From Oxytricha trifallax (taxonomy: Eukaryota > Ciliophora > Spirotrichea > Sporadotrichida > Oxytrichidae), in NCBI GenBank assembly GCA_000711775.1, contig ARYC01001902.1:19589-83588 (forward strand): DNA of 64,000 nucleotides, read 5' to 3'. The notes under the pieces are model-generated. The model ran no database searches and had not been told where the DNA came from. It was given only the letters and a program-made list of their open reading frames with translations. Shown piece after piece: positions 24,809-37,434 of the stretch. The first letter of the stretch is position 1. Each line of letters starts with the position of its first letter. The position numbers were made by a program, and so were the translations under genes.

Positions 24809-26604
24809 ATGGACTGGAAAAACAGACTTGACTAAATAAAGAACAAGATGAAGTCACAACTTCATGCAAGAGGAGTAGACAACCTTCTTCAATTACAGGC
24901 AACCTTCCAGGTAAGGAATTTTATCCAGCAGACTATTAGAAGTTTAAATTCATTAACAAAATCCTTGAATAAAAGTTTTAACAATCATATGTTATTTTAG
25001 GAGTTTGACAGGAACCAAAACGGAACTCACGACAAGCTTGAATTCGAAGAGATGATGTCTAAGTTGGGCGTATTCTTAGCTAGATAAGAGCTTACCACTG
25101 TTTACAATCACTTTGATGCCAATAAGGATGGCAACATATGCTACGAGGAGTTCATTTCCACTCTTAGAGTAAAATATTATCTTTTCATTTGATTCGTTTT
25201 TATAGTAAGATATGAATGAAAAAAGATTGGCAGTTGTAAAACACGCTTGGTAACATATTGACAAGTCTGGTGCTGGCAGAGTACCTCTTAGAAACCTTGT
25301 TCAAAGCTATAATGCTCAATCACATCCAAGAGTCCTCACAAGAGAGAAGAAGCAAGAGACTGTCTATAACGATTTTGAAAACTGCATAGGTTCCAGATCT
25401 CAAGGAGGTCAAGTAACTGAAGCAGCTTTTCTCGAATATTACGCAGATATTAACGCTTGTCTACCTGCTGAGAAGGATGACTACTTTGTAGATGTCGTCC
25501 TAAAGACATGGGGTCTAAACTCAGATAAAGCTGTTGTCTCTCCACAAAAGATTGCGGAACTTGAAAACATCATTTTCGAAAAAGTGAGACAAAGAACTCA
25601 TGGAGCTGATGATGAGGGAAAGACAGTAAGAAAGATTTTCAAGCATTTTGATCTCGATGGTTATGGAACAATTGAACCACAGGAGTTCAAAAAAGCACTT
25701 GAAACTCTAGGCTGCGTCTTTAAGGATGTCGAACTAGAAGCAATTTTCAACAAATACGATGCTAACTAAAATGGAAAGCTCGATTATGAAGAGTTTGCAG
25801 GTTTCTTCGCAATGAAGGGAAGTGGAAATAATCCTAATGTAAATCCAGTGTTTGGTATAAGCAGAGAACCACCCAATCAAGTTCTTGATAAAATCAAGCA
25901 AGTCCTAAAGGCAAGAGGTGCTAATGGCATCAGAGGCTTAGGAATAGTTTTTAGAAGAATTGATAACAGCAGAGATAGAAAGATTGATAGACAAGAGTTC
26001 ATGTGGGGTTTAAGAGAAAACGGTCATGATTTAACTCCTTCAGAGTTCGAGAGAATTTTCAAATTCTTTGACAAGAACAACGACGGCAAAATCGATTATG
26101 ATGAATTCTTGAGAGGACTTAGAGGAGATATGAATCAAAGAAGAAAGGATCTCTGTATGCTTGCTTTCAAAAAGCTTGACAGAACTGGAGATAATTTGGT
26201 AACTCTTGACGATATCAAGGATCACTATGATGTCAGCTTCCACCCAGAATTCAAGCAAGGCAAGAAATCCAAACAAGCCATCTATTATATTTAATTGAGT
26301 AATCTTAGAGGAATTCATGGCTCAATGGGACACCATAAAGAGAGACAATATTGTGACACCAGACGAATGGCTAGAATATTATGCTGATGTTAGCGCATCC
26401 GTAGATGATGATGACTACTTCGAGCTTATGATTAGAAACGCCTGGCACATTGCTGGTGGCAAAGGCCAATATGAAAACACCACTATCAAGAGAGAGCTCC
26501 ACACTGATGCTGACGGCAACTAAAAGGTTGTTATGTCAAAGGGTCACGAAGATTTCAGCTACGACAAGAACACAAAGAGATTCTGGGGAGCAGACGTTCG
26601 TTGA
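24809..26604 (+). CDS. Multi-EF-hand calcium-binding protein, 548 aa, with 22-bp IES
   Basis: ATG at 24809 (MDWKNRLDQIKNKMKSQL). Introns 24911-25000 and 25169-25205, IES 26280-26301, TGA 26602-26604; the remainder is 1647 nt, 549 codons. At least five EF-hand loops are visible: DRNQNGTHDKLE, DANKDGNICYEE, DLDGYGTIEPQE, DANQNGKLDYEE and DKNNDGKIDYDE, plus degenerate ones (DNSRDRKIDRQE). The layout, with paired EF-hands followed by conserved Trp/Tyr-rich linkers, resembles two fused calcyphosine-like units, a family linked to motile cilia. The better codon bias and higher GC suggest strong expression. Confidence 0.9.
26280..26301. other. Very short IES, 22 bp, pointer ATCT
   Basis: ATCT at 26280-26283 and 26302-26305. 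Deleting 22 bp changes a broken frame (..KQAIYYI then stop-rich) into KQAILEEFMAQWD, continuing the conserved EF-hand unit. The insert has no GT..AG ends. Confidence 0.88.
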
Positions 26605-26744
26605 AAATGCAATGATATTATACTTCTTTGTTAAGATAGATACATTTTATATTTTGATTTAAGACATTAAAATTAAAGAAAGTCTAAACATTTAATCAAC
26701 AATTAAGTTAAGTATCAGTTATCAATCTAACAGTTTTAAGAATT

Positions 26745-27321
26745 TCAAGATTCGTTATTGCTTAGCTTTTCGATAGTCAACTTCTACTCGTTAGCAACTT
26801 TCTGTAGACTATCGTGCTGGTAAGTTAACCTATAGGATATAATTAAAATTTGCCCTTGGAATAAATTTTTAAGTGTTTTCCTTACCTCTCTAATTCCATT
26901 TTCTTCTCATTAATGAGGGTCTTTAGTTCTTGCTCTCTCTTTTTTCTATTGTCTTCTTCTCCCTCAATCTTGTTTCTTGCACCCACTGCCTTCAATTTTG
27001 CATCTTCAATTTTTTGGGCTTGTGCATCAAGCAATTCGATTAGTGTGGAAACCATCTCGTTGAAGTTCATGATTTCTAAATAAAAGGATTAAGTTTTACA
27101 TTGAAAAGAAATGAAGCCATTGTTAATTGTAAATACACCAATAAAGATATAAGAAATACTATCTCATTGCTGAAATTTAAGAATAGTCTATACAACTTAC
27201 TCTTCAAGAAATCGATGCACTCTCCCTTGAGATTTTCAGTCTCTCTGAACTTGTCAGCAGAGAGCACTCTGATCTGGTTGTTATCATCAAATGTGATGTT
27301 CACATCGATTTTTCCGTCCAT
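26745..27321 (-). CDS. IFT20: Intraflagellar transport protein IFT20
   Basis: ATG at 27321; introns 27076-27200 and 26830-26885; TGA at 26747-26745. This leaves 396 nt, 131 aa, the usual IFT20 length. Diagnostic segments: IRVLSADKFRETENLKGEC near residues 17-35, and a continuous coiled coil with KLKAVGARNKIEGEE and LKTLINEKKMELERL, matching the KAIGARN..LIAEKKMQLER core known from animal IFT20. The protein is a small coiled-coil IFT-B subunit that also works at the Golgi. It lies tail to tail with the EF-hand gene, 140 bp apart. Confidence 0.93.
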
Positions 27322-27485
27322 TTTAAATTGTTTTTGATTTTACTTGTAAATTATTTTAAATTTCAAAATTCATTCATTAATATTGTGAGATGCTTTCTTA
27401 GCGATTTGCACAGTTAATTTGAATTTGGTATTTGTTTAATTCAAATTTAATTTTAATTGATTTTAAAAACAAATTTATATATAAA

Positions 27486-28978
27486 ATGGGGAATCAGGGT
27501 ATTAACGCATGTTGCAATGACTCAAACATAAACCGCAATCACGAGTTCATTCATCCAGAGATGCTTAATAGAAAGTTCGGAGGAAAGTCAGACAACTCCA
27601 ATAATCCAAATGACAAAGAAAACTACAACCCTAATCATAATAATTAAGAAAATTTCAGGGGAAAATAGTCAGGGATGAACAGCGACAATAAATTAGAGAA
27701 CATGCAGTTTGATGGGGAAATGCACATTACAGATAGGAAGGATATTAGTTTAATTGTTTCAAAATTTAATTAATTTTAGTAGGATGAATTAAACATATGT
27801 GTTTAATTTTACAAAATTGCATAATATTGTTAGTTAATTCATGGTGGGTTAATTATATATTTTCAGAAATTGTAAAAATTAAAATTATTTTACCAGAGTA
27901 AATTAATTAATTTCTTGATAAAACTTAATATTTTTTAATAAAATTTCATTTTATCAGAATAGATAAAATTGTGTTCTGTCGGAAATATATTTATTTTAAT
28001 TTAAGTGCCTATAAATTTTTACATTAAATATTTTTTATTAAGGATAATGATTAAATTGTACAGCATATTAGAACAACATCAATGGCAAACAGAAGTGCAA
28101 TAGACTTTGGTCGTATAAGAGAACTTGCAAGTATTGTGGATAGCGCACCAAGAATAAATCTAAAAGTCTTAAGTTCAGGAAAACTCAAAGGACATGTTTT
28201 GAAAATATAATGGACGTAGTATTACATTAATGAGTCTAATAAACTTTAATTTATTGTAAACGCTTAAGGGTTAGAGGGAAGCGAGAGAAATACAAAGGAT
28301 GGCTATGTATTTATAGGAAGCAAGAAGAGGAATTGTAAGAAAAATGGAAAGCCAGCTGATATAATAAACGATTTTATTATCCCATCGAAAGACAAGGAGA
28401 CTCAAAGACGCCACAGAGGTAGACACCTACAAATCGAATATAATATTGATAAGAACATATACCAAATTAAGGATTTAGGCATAGGATTTGGTGCTTTCGT
28501 AAGGATAGATTTCCCTCAAGAACTTAAGGAAAACCACTTACTTAACTTGGGAGAATCCTTTATTATAGTAAACTTGATAAATGAAAAATTCAGCTTCGCT
28601 AACTAATCACACAGTACTTATGAAAGTAAGAACACAAAGTCAATTGGTAATGGAAATGATAGTGGCTTAAAATTGAGGCTGAAACTTTTCGGAGGTCCCT
28701 CAACAGGTGAAGTATTTTACTTCAAGCCTGATACAGAAGTTATTAAAATTGGTAGATCTACAAACTGCGATGTGGTAATTGAAGATGCTGTTCTTTCTAA
28801 ATTCTAAGCACATATTTACTTTGATCAGACTAAGTAGTGCTGGTTTCTTAAAGATGGGTACCAAGATAAGAGGTCACTAAATGGTACATGGCTATACCTT
28901 AATGAAGAATTTGAAGTATATGATGGACTCATATTTAAAGCCAATCAAACTTTGTTTTAGGCACAGCTTCTTAATTGA
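27486..28978 (+). CDS. FHA-domain protein with possible N-myristoylation signal, 396 aa, with IES
   Basis: ATG at 27486, MGNQGINACC (Gly2 plus two Cys: candidate myristoylation/palmitoylation site). The N-terminus is Asn-rich. A 302-bp IES (27738-28039, pointer AAGGATA) is removed to join ITDRKD to NDQIVQHIR. Remaining 1191 nt is exactly 397 codons ending TGA 28976-28978. A C-terminal FHA domain is clear: IKIGRSTNCDVVIEDAVLSK, FQAHIYFD and SLNGTWLY, with the GR, SK-F-AH and NGT positions of phosphothreonine-binding FHA folds. The region upstream (residues 110-290) is a second beta-rich domain without a firm match. A membrane-tethered phosphopeptide adaptor is an inference. Confidence 0.88.
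27738..28039. other. IES 302 bp, pointer AAGGATA
   Basis: AAGGATA at 27738-27744 and 28040-28046. The insert is AT-rich without coding character. Deletion links the Asn-rich N-terminus to the FHA-protein body in frame. Confidence 0.9.
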
Positions 28979-29450
28979 TGTATTATCTTATTAAAATAAT
29001 CTTTTCATTACAATAGAATCAGAATGTTTGACATATATTAATTTTTACTTAAAACTAAATGATATTTGCACAGAAGAAAACATTTTGAGTAATTTTTAAT
29101 TAAATTAAAACTCTATATGAAAACACAATGCAAAATTGAATCCAAAATTTTTACACGTTAAATATCTTTAATTTAAGAACATAATTAATAAAAATTACAA
29201 GAATTTATCAGAAAATATATATTTTATTTAATTCAAGTTTTCTTACAATCTCTTATGTTTAGATTTCCTTTTCCATACTATATTTCACTTAATAATTTAT
29301 TTTTTGAAATAAAATATAATCTAAAAACTCTCATTTTAATTGTGGACTTGTTATATTTAAAATACTAAAAATGAGCCGAAAAATTATTGGGAAATTGCTA
29401 AATATTGAAACTAAAATTTTAAATTAAGTAAATTAGATGGATAAAATATA
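28979..29450. other. Intergenic, no gene seen
   Basis: Convergent-gene spacer of about 470 bp, very AT-rich; nothing recognised. Confidence 0.5.
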
Positions 29451-30929
29451 TCATTTGAAATTTTAACTTGTAAATTCAATCTCGGGTGGTGTATATTACT
29501 TTAATTCATTTGCATTGTATTTTATATCGTACTTAATCCACTGTCTTTCAATATTTTGAATCATCTTTTCAATGTTTGCGTGGTTATATGTATTGTTATT
29601 GAACCCTGCCTTAGATAGGAAGCTAAGGACTACTTTCGATTAACCTTAATAAATTTGATTGCTGTCTACTCTTGGTAACCATTTTGCAAGGATGTAAAGT
29701 TCGAGGGGTATGAGAGCAGCCATATCGCATTAATTCAAGTGCCCGCATTTCCTATAGATCACATTTTCTTTGACATTATTTTTAGAATGAGCGAAAAGAT
29801 TTTCTAAGCAAGTCCAACTATCATATTTACAAACAGGGTGAAATTCCTCAGTTGATACTGTGAAAAATGGAACATTAAGTTAGAATTCTCCAGCCAAGAT
29901 CTCTTTATGATAGGCGAATGTCCATGGATCTAATGTAAACAAAAGCTTAACTCTTTCATCCAGTCTAGTCACTGAGATAGCTGTGATACCGCCAAACGAA
30001 TGCCCACTCATTATCAACTTATCAAATTAAAGCTTTACATGAGAGTTAAGTTTCAGTGTGTTATTAATCATGTCTTCTTGATCTTGAATCTCATCAACCA
30101 AAGCAATGACTTCTTTTTCTCTTTAAACTATCTATGCTCTTCTTAATTCATAGTCATAAGCTAGATGTTTGCTGTCATAGAATGTTTCAGTTCCGTCTTC
30201 CTCAACAACATAGGATGATGTTCCGTCTTTATGATCCAAGATGAAAACCATATAGCCATGACTTGCTAAGTCTTTGCATGTACCACTGTGTAAAGTTCTG
30301 TTTGAACTCAAACCATGACAGTAAACTAAAGGGATAATGGGCTTAACGTGGAAGTCTGGATGAATGTCTCCATTCATGACAACATCAAGCATGACTTTTC
30401 TTAAATGTCTTATTATATTAACACTAGCATGTTTATCAGAACCATATTCTCCACTTGCCTTCGCAATTCCGAGAAGAGTTCTATCACCATTACGTAACCA
30501 TGGCGTGTTATGACGTCCAATCTTACTCTTATATAAATCTTTACACATAGGGTAGTAAACAGACACCGCGTTTCCAAACTTCTTAGTTCTGAACTCTTTG
30601 AAACCAACTTAATAAGGTCCAAATACCTTGAGTCTGTTGAAGTTCACTTCACCATATAGAATCAATAGTAAAGTAGAGACACTACATAAAACTAATCCAA
30701 TAATGTCTAAGGGTTAATTCGACCAGTTGATCAGAAACACAATTCCTTGAACAAAAAATCCTATTATAAATGGAAACTGGTGCATTCTGATACCCTCTGC
30801 TATATACCCAAGAATCAAAAGCGCAATTATCAATCCAAAAAGTATGTATTAACTAAAGTGATGATGTATCAGTATCTGGATGAAGTATGCAAAACCTGTT
30901 AAATACTGGAGACGCTCAAATAATCTCAT
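29451..30929 (-). CDS. PAF-acetylhydrolase (Lp-PLA2)-like alpha/beta hydrolase, 492 aa, N-terminal membrane helices
   Basis: One intronless frame of 493 codons from ATG 30929 to TGA 29453-29451. Residues 1-90 hold about three hydrophobic helices (ILFGLIIALLILGYIAEG, PLDIIGLVLCSVSTLLLIL). The catalytic part shows VYCHGLSSNRTLHSGTCKDL and DHKDGTSSYVV, as in PAF-AH, and the nucleophile elbow GHSFGG. LFTLDPWTF carries the likely catalytic Asp, and a later His (GHLNQCD) may complete the triad. The family hydrolyses the sn-2 acyl group of PAF or oxidised phospholipids. The membrane anchor suggests an ER or surface enzyme rather than a secreted one. Confidence 0.9.
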
Positions 30930-31089
30930 TTCGTCTATAATTTAATATTAATAAACAAGATAGATTTTATTTATAATTTACGTGGTTAATATAAGTATTA
31001 ATAAATAAGTGATTGATGTATTAAATTAAGAGATGACGATGATTTTAAAGAAGTTTTATTTAATTACTCTAATAAATTATAAATTAACA

Positions 31090-32493
31090 ATGGAGCTAGA
31101 AAAATAAAATTAAACATCAATCTAGCCTAACAAGATGGAATTTAAAAACATGATTGAAGACTACATTTCCAGTGTAAAAAAAGATGTACCTACCCAGTTC
31201 AATTTCTTAAATTTATTATATATTTTAAATAAAACTTTCTCAACTATTATAACTTATCCCATCATTATAAATTTCTTATTTAAAACCGATTAGAAACAAA
31301 GCAATTCTATAAACGATAATTACAACCATAATGAAAGTCAAAGTCCAGGACATGAAACTATTAAGTAAACGCCATGGCAGTAACTATTCAAGAATATATT
31401 AAGGAGGAACTCAAAATTAGATTTAAATTTAAAATCATCTCAAGAGGTTACAGAAGCTGTGAAATAACTTCCACTTGAAAAAATAAATTCAAAGTTTCTT
31501 TTAGACATGGAATCTAGTATGAACCCTTAAAATGGATTTAAGGCACCTTTGACCACTAAAAATCAATAAAATAAGCAGTTTTTTAGCTACTCTAATTCCA
31601 ATATGACAGGAGCAAATTTAGATTTATAACAGAAAGATATTGAAGATATTTATATTGACTATGGTTATACAAGGAAAAAAAGAGCAGTTTACCAGGATAT
31701 GTTAAAATAGTAGTCAAAAGGAAATAAGTTCTTTTTGAGATAGATTAAACTAGACGAGTTAGGGGACTAGACTAAAAAGAAAAAGCTAAGTTTCATAAAA
31801 ATCAATCAATAGAATATCAGAGATGGAAGTGAAAAAGTACGAATTGTGAACCAAACTCTATCTGATAAAAATTTCAGCAAAAACTACCTCAAAGAGAGGC
31901 TTGGAAACTAGCATTACAAGCAATTGATTATGAATAAAGTTTCTTAAGTAGGGAATAATCTACAACAAAATATTCATATTCAAAAGGAAACACTCAACCC
32001 AGAGATTCCATTTTATAACTCAATGAATGACTTCTAATTTAAAAAGTCTTGGAGCGTTAGATCTTTAAGAAACTCAAATGTAATTGTTAATCCACATAGT
32101 AATTTTTATCACACCATCAAAGAAAAATAGAACGATCAAGCAATACATAAAGAGAAAAATAAACTACTTTTGAATTAAATTGGTAAATCTGGAAATAGAT
32201 TTAATAACACATAGAAAAGATAAACATCTTAGCGTAATAATCACATGCCACTTTTCAAAAGTCCAACACTAAGATTTAAAGAAGAGTCTGTTAAGCTACA
32301 AAAAGATAAACTTAGCATGAAGAATCTGTAGATGAGTGAGAGACAAAAAACTGTTTAAAGAATCAAATAAACATTTGAAGAAAATTACCTAAGTAATGTG
32401 CTTAAAAATGTGGATTAAGGCCTTTTTATGTTTAAGTAAGCTTCAACACCATTACTTGGCTAGAGACACAGTGAGATAACTCCAACTGATTGA
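31090..32493 (+). CDS. Unknown basic, Asn/Gln/Lys-rich protein, 467 aa
   Basis: A single intron-free frame of 468 codons from ATG 31090 to TGA 32491-32493. Residues 35-65 contain a moderately hydrophobic stretch (FNFLNLLYILNKTFSTII). The rest is strongly basic and polar with many Lys, Asn, Gln and Ser, and no recognised domain. It starts 160 bp from the divergently transcribed lipase gene. Function unknown. Confidence 0.75.
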
Positions 32494-32557
32494 ATTGATT
32501 AATATAAATATAAAGTATAAATTAATTTCTTAAATAATAAATATATTTAATTATAAA

Positions 32558-33376
32558 ATGGATATCTCAACTCAATAACCGACATAATTCAACAATATCG
32601 CTCCAAGAACTAGAGAAGAAAGAGTACCTTTAATTTATTCATGACTTATAAACGCTTTTAGGCATCATAAAAAGATAAAGAAAAGATAGAGTAGACTAGA
32701 CTGAGAAATAGAGTAGGAGGGTTCTAGAAATATGTTGATTCTGCAAACCTTAACAATCCAGATCCCATCTCTACACATTTCGTCAATGGTAAGTTATAGA
32801 TTTCATATATTGAAATGTTTTTTACATAATATGATAAATTTAAGTCAAAATTAATTTCGTGATATAGAGGCTGAAAGATTTGACAAAGATTTTGCAGTGG
32901 TTGATAAATAAATCAGGGAGTCTACTTATGATGTAAAATTAGGAAAACTAAACAATTTGCGTCAAGAGCGTTTCTAAAGAGAGCAAAATAGATGGGATTT
33001 TATGGAGAAAAAAGAATAATTTGATCATACTAGAATTTAAGTGAAAGCTGATGTTTTCTAAGCAGGGAAGAAGAACAAGGGAGGAGCAGCATATAATATA
33101 GTTAACCAAGATTACGAAGCAAATAAAGATGGTTAGAAACTGAAATAAATAGACAACGACGCTAGAGTGCGAGCTATGATGAGAAGCAAAAACCTTGAAC
33201 ATAAAATGAACACTGGCTATAATATTCTCACTGGGGAGACTCGTTAATTCATTTAATTACCACATCATGAGAAATATAACCCCATTAAAAGCGCTGGGAG
33301 CCAGATGCTTATGAATGGGCCACCCAGATCAAGTGCTAGTTAAGTAGGTGGAGTACTACCTGGAATGAATTATTGA
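32558..33376 (+). CDS. Conserved-looking 233-aa protein, possibly ciliary, family not identified
   Basis: ATG 32558; introns 32624-32661 and 32789-32867; TGA 33374-33376. The remaining 702 nt is exactly 234 codons. It is charged and helical in the middle (KLGKLNNLRQERFQREQNRW) with a compact C-terminal motif TGYNILTGETRQFI followed by a His/Pro segment. That kind of YNxxTGE motif occurs in small axonemal proteins, which is why a ciliary role is considered, but this is only an impression. It follows the preceding gene by 64 bp on the same strand. Confidence 0.75.
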
Positions 33377-33598
33377 AATTAATAAAAATGTTTAAGTTAT
33401 GTATTAATACATCCATTATTTGCTTATGAGAAAGGTATTTAATTTACAACAGTACTATTAGTCTATGCATGTCTATTCTATTAAATTAACATAAAGGAAT
33501 ATTAGGAATTCTAATGAAAAATTTAGTCTAAAATAATAGATTTATTGAAATTGATCCTATCTGTTCTTATATAATAGTTAAAACTTGCATATATTCAT

Positions 33599-34520
33599 TC
33601 ATCTAAAATTGCTTGACAACATGGTTTTTGCTGCTCCATGGGCCATTTTCATGCCTGCTTTTCCTGCTGGGAAAGTGTTGAAAAAGAATAGAATTACTGC
33701 GTTAAGCTATAAAAATTAGATTAATATAAGAAGAGAAAAATTGCCAATCAAATTTAGAAATTGCTGATTAACTTACTTGAATAAAGCAGAATATTAATGA
33801 CATTAAATAGCTGCTGCTGACTATTGAGAAATATAGACTCATTACGATACTAATTATAAGCACAGTACTTGCTACTATATTCTTGCTTTCTCCCATTTTC
33901 CTTGCATAAACAACTGGCCCATTCATAAATGCTAATCCGGCTATTGCACTTATCATTGCAATAGTAAAGAATAAATTGAACATTTAAGGTGCAAGGATCA
34001 GTGAAGGTATGTTCAAAAGTGCCATCATGAAAAAGAATGCGCAAATTGCAAAACAAATAAAAGCTTTTGGAGTGTCTCGTTTTTCGTATTTTGATGGTAT
34101 ACCTAAACCACTGCTGCTTATCAATTAAAAGTAGGGGTTCTGATTTTGTTAATCTGCATTTTTCTTAAATAACTTTTGCTTCAAGTTCTAGTATTACTTT
34201 TTGAAGGCATTTTGGCTTTGCTCTTTGACTTCTTATGAAAACATATTATTAACCTTCTTCTTCAAATTTGGAATACTTTGTCCAAGAGCACCTCCAAATT
34301 AATTATTACTCTCTAGATCATTTTCTTTTTCCAATCCCCCAAATAGTCCCCTTGTTGTATCTACTGGTGCTAGTTATGAACTTGAAACTTTCTTGGCTTC
34401 TTTATTCTTTGGTTGCTTGGATTTCCATGTTTTTTATTTTTAATTGTAGGTTGTGGTGTTTGTAAGTGTCTCCTTGACATAAGCATCAGCAAAGGCATTG
34501 TAAATGTCGTCGTCGTTCAT
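33599..34520 (-). CDS. SFT2-family Golgi vesicle transport membrane protein, 283 aa
   Basis: ATG 34520; one intron 33707-33776 (70 nt); TGA 33601-33599; 852 nt, 284 codons. A polar N-terminus of about 130 residues (acidic, then Lys/Gln-rich) precedes four membrane segments: AFICFAICAFFFMMAL, MFNLFFTIAMISAIAGLAFM, TVLIISIVMSLYFSIV and an aromatic-rich last segment ending NTFPAGKAG. The arrangement, with a Gly/Pro-containing loop (MNGPVVYARKM) between helices 2 and 3, matches SFT2 proteins, which help fusion of endosome-derived vesicles with the Golgi. Confidence 0.85.
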
Positions 34521-35184
34521 TTCTATTTTTCTAAATTTAATAAATATTATTAATGCTTTTTTATGGCGAACATATATAAACTCTGAATAACTAGTGAAAA
34601 TCAATTTTAAGCTAGTCCAACTATTGCAAATAAAATATATAAAGTAGAAAAATCATCTATTAATTAATTTTTAAGAATTTAGACTGTTAATTATGTCGAT
34701 AACTTTTAATAGAATCAAATTAAATTAATTATTATTTTTCCTATATTATTATATATTCGATTCTAATTAAATAGTTATACTAAACAAATCTCTTTTATAA
34801 AATTAAAAATAAAATTGAAGAGTCTCGTCTATGAAATAAAAAAAAATTAAGAATTTTAACAAAAAATTAATATAATTATCAAAAAGTTTCTATTAAATAT
34901 GATACTTTTATTTGATATTTTGCAATACTTTCTGCAAATATAATGATCCAAAAAAGAGAAATATAAAATTTGAATGTTTTATAAATATAAATCATGCACA
35001 GTGTAAGAATGTACATGTAGTTTATTTCACTCACATTCTATAAAAAATAAAGAAATTAATATAAATTAAATTATATATTGTATAAATGATTTAATATTAT
35101 ATTATAATTGATTGCATCAATTAAGCTATGCATTTGGAATGTTTATTTATTAGGCAATATATTTGTATCAATTCTGCACATTTT
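34521..35184. other. Intergenic, no gene seen
   Basis: About 660 bp of very AT-rich spacer between two minus-strand genes. No coding frame, repeat or TBE end recognised. Confidence 0.5.
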
Positions 35185-35685
35185 TCAAGCGAAAGTCTTC
35201 TTGGTCATGATATTGAAGAAGTCGTCAAGAGTAACAGCTCCATCGCCATTTGAATCGGCTCTATCAACCATCTCTTGCAATTCCTCGTCAGTCATGGTTT
35301 CACCCAATTCTCTTGCGACTCTTCTCAAGTTTCTCAAGGTAATTGTGCCTGTGTTGTCGTCGTCGAATAATCTGAATACCTTGGAGATGTCCTCACGGGT
35401 ATCTTTGTCGCTCATTCTTGCGGTCATCATATCTAGGAACTCCTCGAAATCGATAGTGCCTGATTTGTTCTTGTCCAAGTCGCTAATCATTTGGAAGATA
35501 GTTTGGTTCTTGGCTTCGAAACCGAGAGACTGCATGGCAGCCTTTAGTTCCTTGGGATCGATTGAACCACTGCCGTCAGTATCGAAAAGGTCGAAGGCTT
35601 CCTTGATCTCCTCAATTTCGTCTTCAGTTAGACCTGGTCTCTCGTATTTCTTAGCGTTGAACTTTGCTCTAGATCTCTGTGCCAT
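35185..35685 (-). CDS. Centrin, 166 aa
   Basis: Uninterrupted frame of 167 codons, [10 protein letters not shown].. to ..NIMTKKTFA. Four EF-hands: [36 protein letters not shown] (degenerate at position 12) and [12 protein letters not shown]. The linker [20 protein letters not shown] and the [20 protein letters not shown] block are characteristic of centrins. GC content is well above the surroundings, as expected for a highly expressed gene. Centrin is a Ca2+-binding protein of basal bodies and contractile fibres. No IES or intron interrupts it. Confidence 0.97.
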   Translation of the reverse strand: MAQRSRAKFNAKKYERPGLTEDEIEEIKEAFDLFDTDGSGSIDPKELKAAMQSLGFEAKNQTIFQMISDLDKNKSGTIDFEEFLDMMTARMSDKDTREDISKVFRLFDDDNTGTITLRNLRRVARELGETMTDEELQEMVDRADSNGDGAVTLDDFFNIMTKKTFA

Positions 35686-35811
35686 AATTCAAATTCTTAT
35701 TTTAAATATTATACAATCAATTTAACAACTCACTTTTAAATCAACTATAGAGATACACCCGATCATGCTTTCAATTAATATAGATTAATAATTATAGATT
35801 ATTATATAAAA

Positions 35812-37434
35812 ATGTAAGCCATTAAACAATCAAAGTCAAAATTACTAAACCTCCTAAGACCTGCCTTTAACTAGTAACAATTCTTAAGGCAATAATTTAG
35901 AACTTTCTCTCTTGGAGGTATTAACAAATTCGGTCCCTCCCTCATTTTAAACCAAGAGATGCAAACTTAAAATGTTTCTGAACAAGATCCAGAACACTAA
36001 ACTCAAGACTAATTGCAATAAAAGATGCAAGACTATCAGCAGTAATCTCAAGTAGCAAGACCCAAGAAAACTAGAATCGAGCATATGTGTAAAGGAGCAT
36101 TCCCATTAGATAAAGCCGGCACTCACTTATTGCCAAAACTACCTAATAGACAATTGTGCGACAATCTCTTAAGTAAAAAGAATTTGACTGAAGAACTATT
36201 GAGAGACCACTTCTCAGGTATGTTCTTGAATTTTGTAGAGCAACTTGCAAACAAGAATTATGAGGCAGTTTAAAAAATGACTGAGAAGAGGTTGTTCGAA
36301 AAGTTAAGTTCGCAGAAAGAAAACTTGGAGAAGTTCAAGCTTGAATTTGATGTTAACAAAATTGAGGGAGATGAATCATACATTGTAGATCAAATCTTGG
36401 TGAAAGGTGTTAGTCAGGACAGAGAATTGAATGATTAAAAATTATAAGTAAAATAAAAAAAGTTATGAATCAATGATTTAAGTCTAATGCTTTTCACTAT
36501 TCTTCATATTATATTGTCATTTTTTTATGATTAAAACATCGACTATATCTATTCAAACAGATATGAAGGAGAGGGTTTAAGAATTTACACTCACAAATAT
36601 TTCATTGGCTATGCTCCTTTGTATCTTTAATAGCACAATGAGGAAGAGATGAAGGCAATCGAAGAAGAATACAACAGCCAAGGTATTACTCCAGTTGATA
36701 TCGCAAGACTTCAGGATAGAGCCAAAGACATTCAATATGGTTAAAGAAAGAGACTTTTGGAAAGAGCTCAAAACATCGTGTTTAGAATTACTTTCTAGTT
36801 TAAGGGTCAAAATAAAGCTCTGAAAGCTCTTAGTGGTCCTGAGTCACTCTATGATCCAAACTATTCAGGAAATCATATTGTAATTTTTGAGAATCAGCTC
36901 TCAACTCCTTCAACAATGAACCTAATAGACTACACTGTTGCTGAATATATAATGATGAGAAAGCTTAACTTTAAGAATTGGAAGATCGTTGATGTTGATC
37001 ATTATATGAAAGGAAATTCCTTCTTCAAGTCAGTAGTCCCAGACAATCAATTCTTTAAAAATATCAATTAATACTTGGGAACTCCTGAGAAGAGAATCGC
37101 TGACATGAGCAACGAAGAAACAGCTTAGGGCATGGAGAGAGACATAAAACAGTTCTTGAGTTTCATTTCTAAGAAAGAACCAAAGAGCAATAGAGGCTTG
37201 GAAGTGTTCCTTAGTCAAGAGGAAATTGACAGTGCAAACAAACTGCTTGAAGAACAAAATCTAGATGCAAATTCAAAGAAAGACAAGAAGGAAGGAGAGA
37301 AAGTTGTCACCTAAGAGGCTGCTAAGGATATTAAAGAAGAGGATCAAAAGGAAAAGAAAGCATAAAGCTAAAAATTAAAGGTTGAAGGTGATTAACAAAA
37401 ACCAAGTGAAGTAAAGAAAGAAGAGAAGAAATGA
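35812..37434 (+). CDS. Putative mitochondrial protein, possibly Tim44/mL45-like
   Basis: ATG 35812. The first 35 residues are basic, lack acids and contain LLNLLRPAFN and QFRTFSLGG, a good mitochondrial presequence. Then come a Gln-rich linker, a segment HFSGMFLNFVEQLANKNYEA and, further on, a mixed alpha/beta region (RITFQFKGQNKALKAL, GNHIVIFENQLSTPS, NFKNWKIVDVDHYMKG). The tail is Lys/Glu-rich; TGA 37432-37434. The small-domain pattern (helices, then strands ending W-x-I-x-D) recalls the Tim44-like fold of Tim44 and mitoribosomal mL45, but that is a weak match. The frame breaks at about 36435-36560; an intron and/or IES there was not resolved. Confidence 0.7.

Noticed and set aside
25076-25264. 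Minus-strand frame
   Set aside because: Shadow of the multi-EF-hand gene.
35108-35725. Long plus-strand frame over the centrin gene
   Set aside because: Antisense shadow of centrin; its composition is explained by the complementary EF-hand codons.
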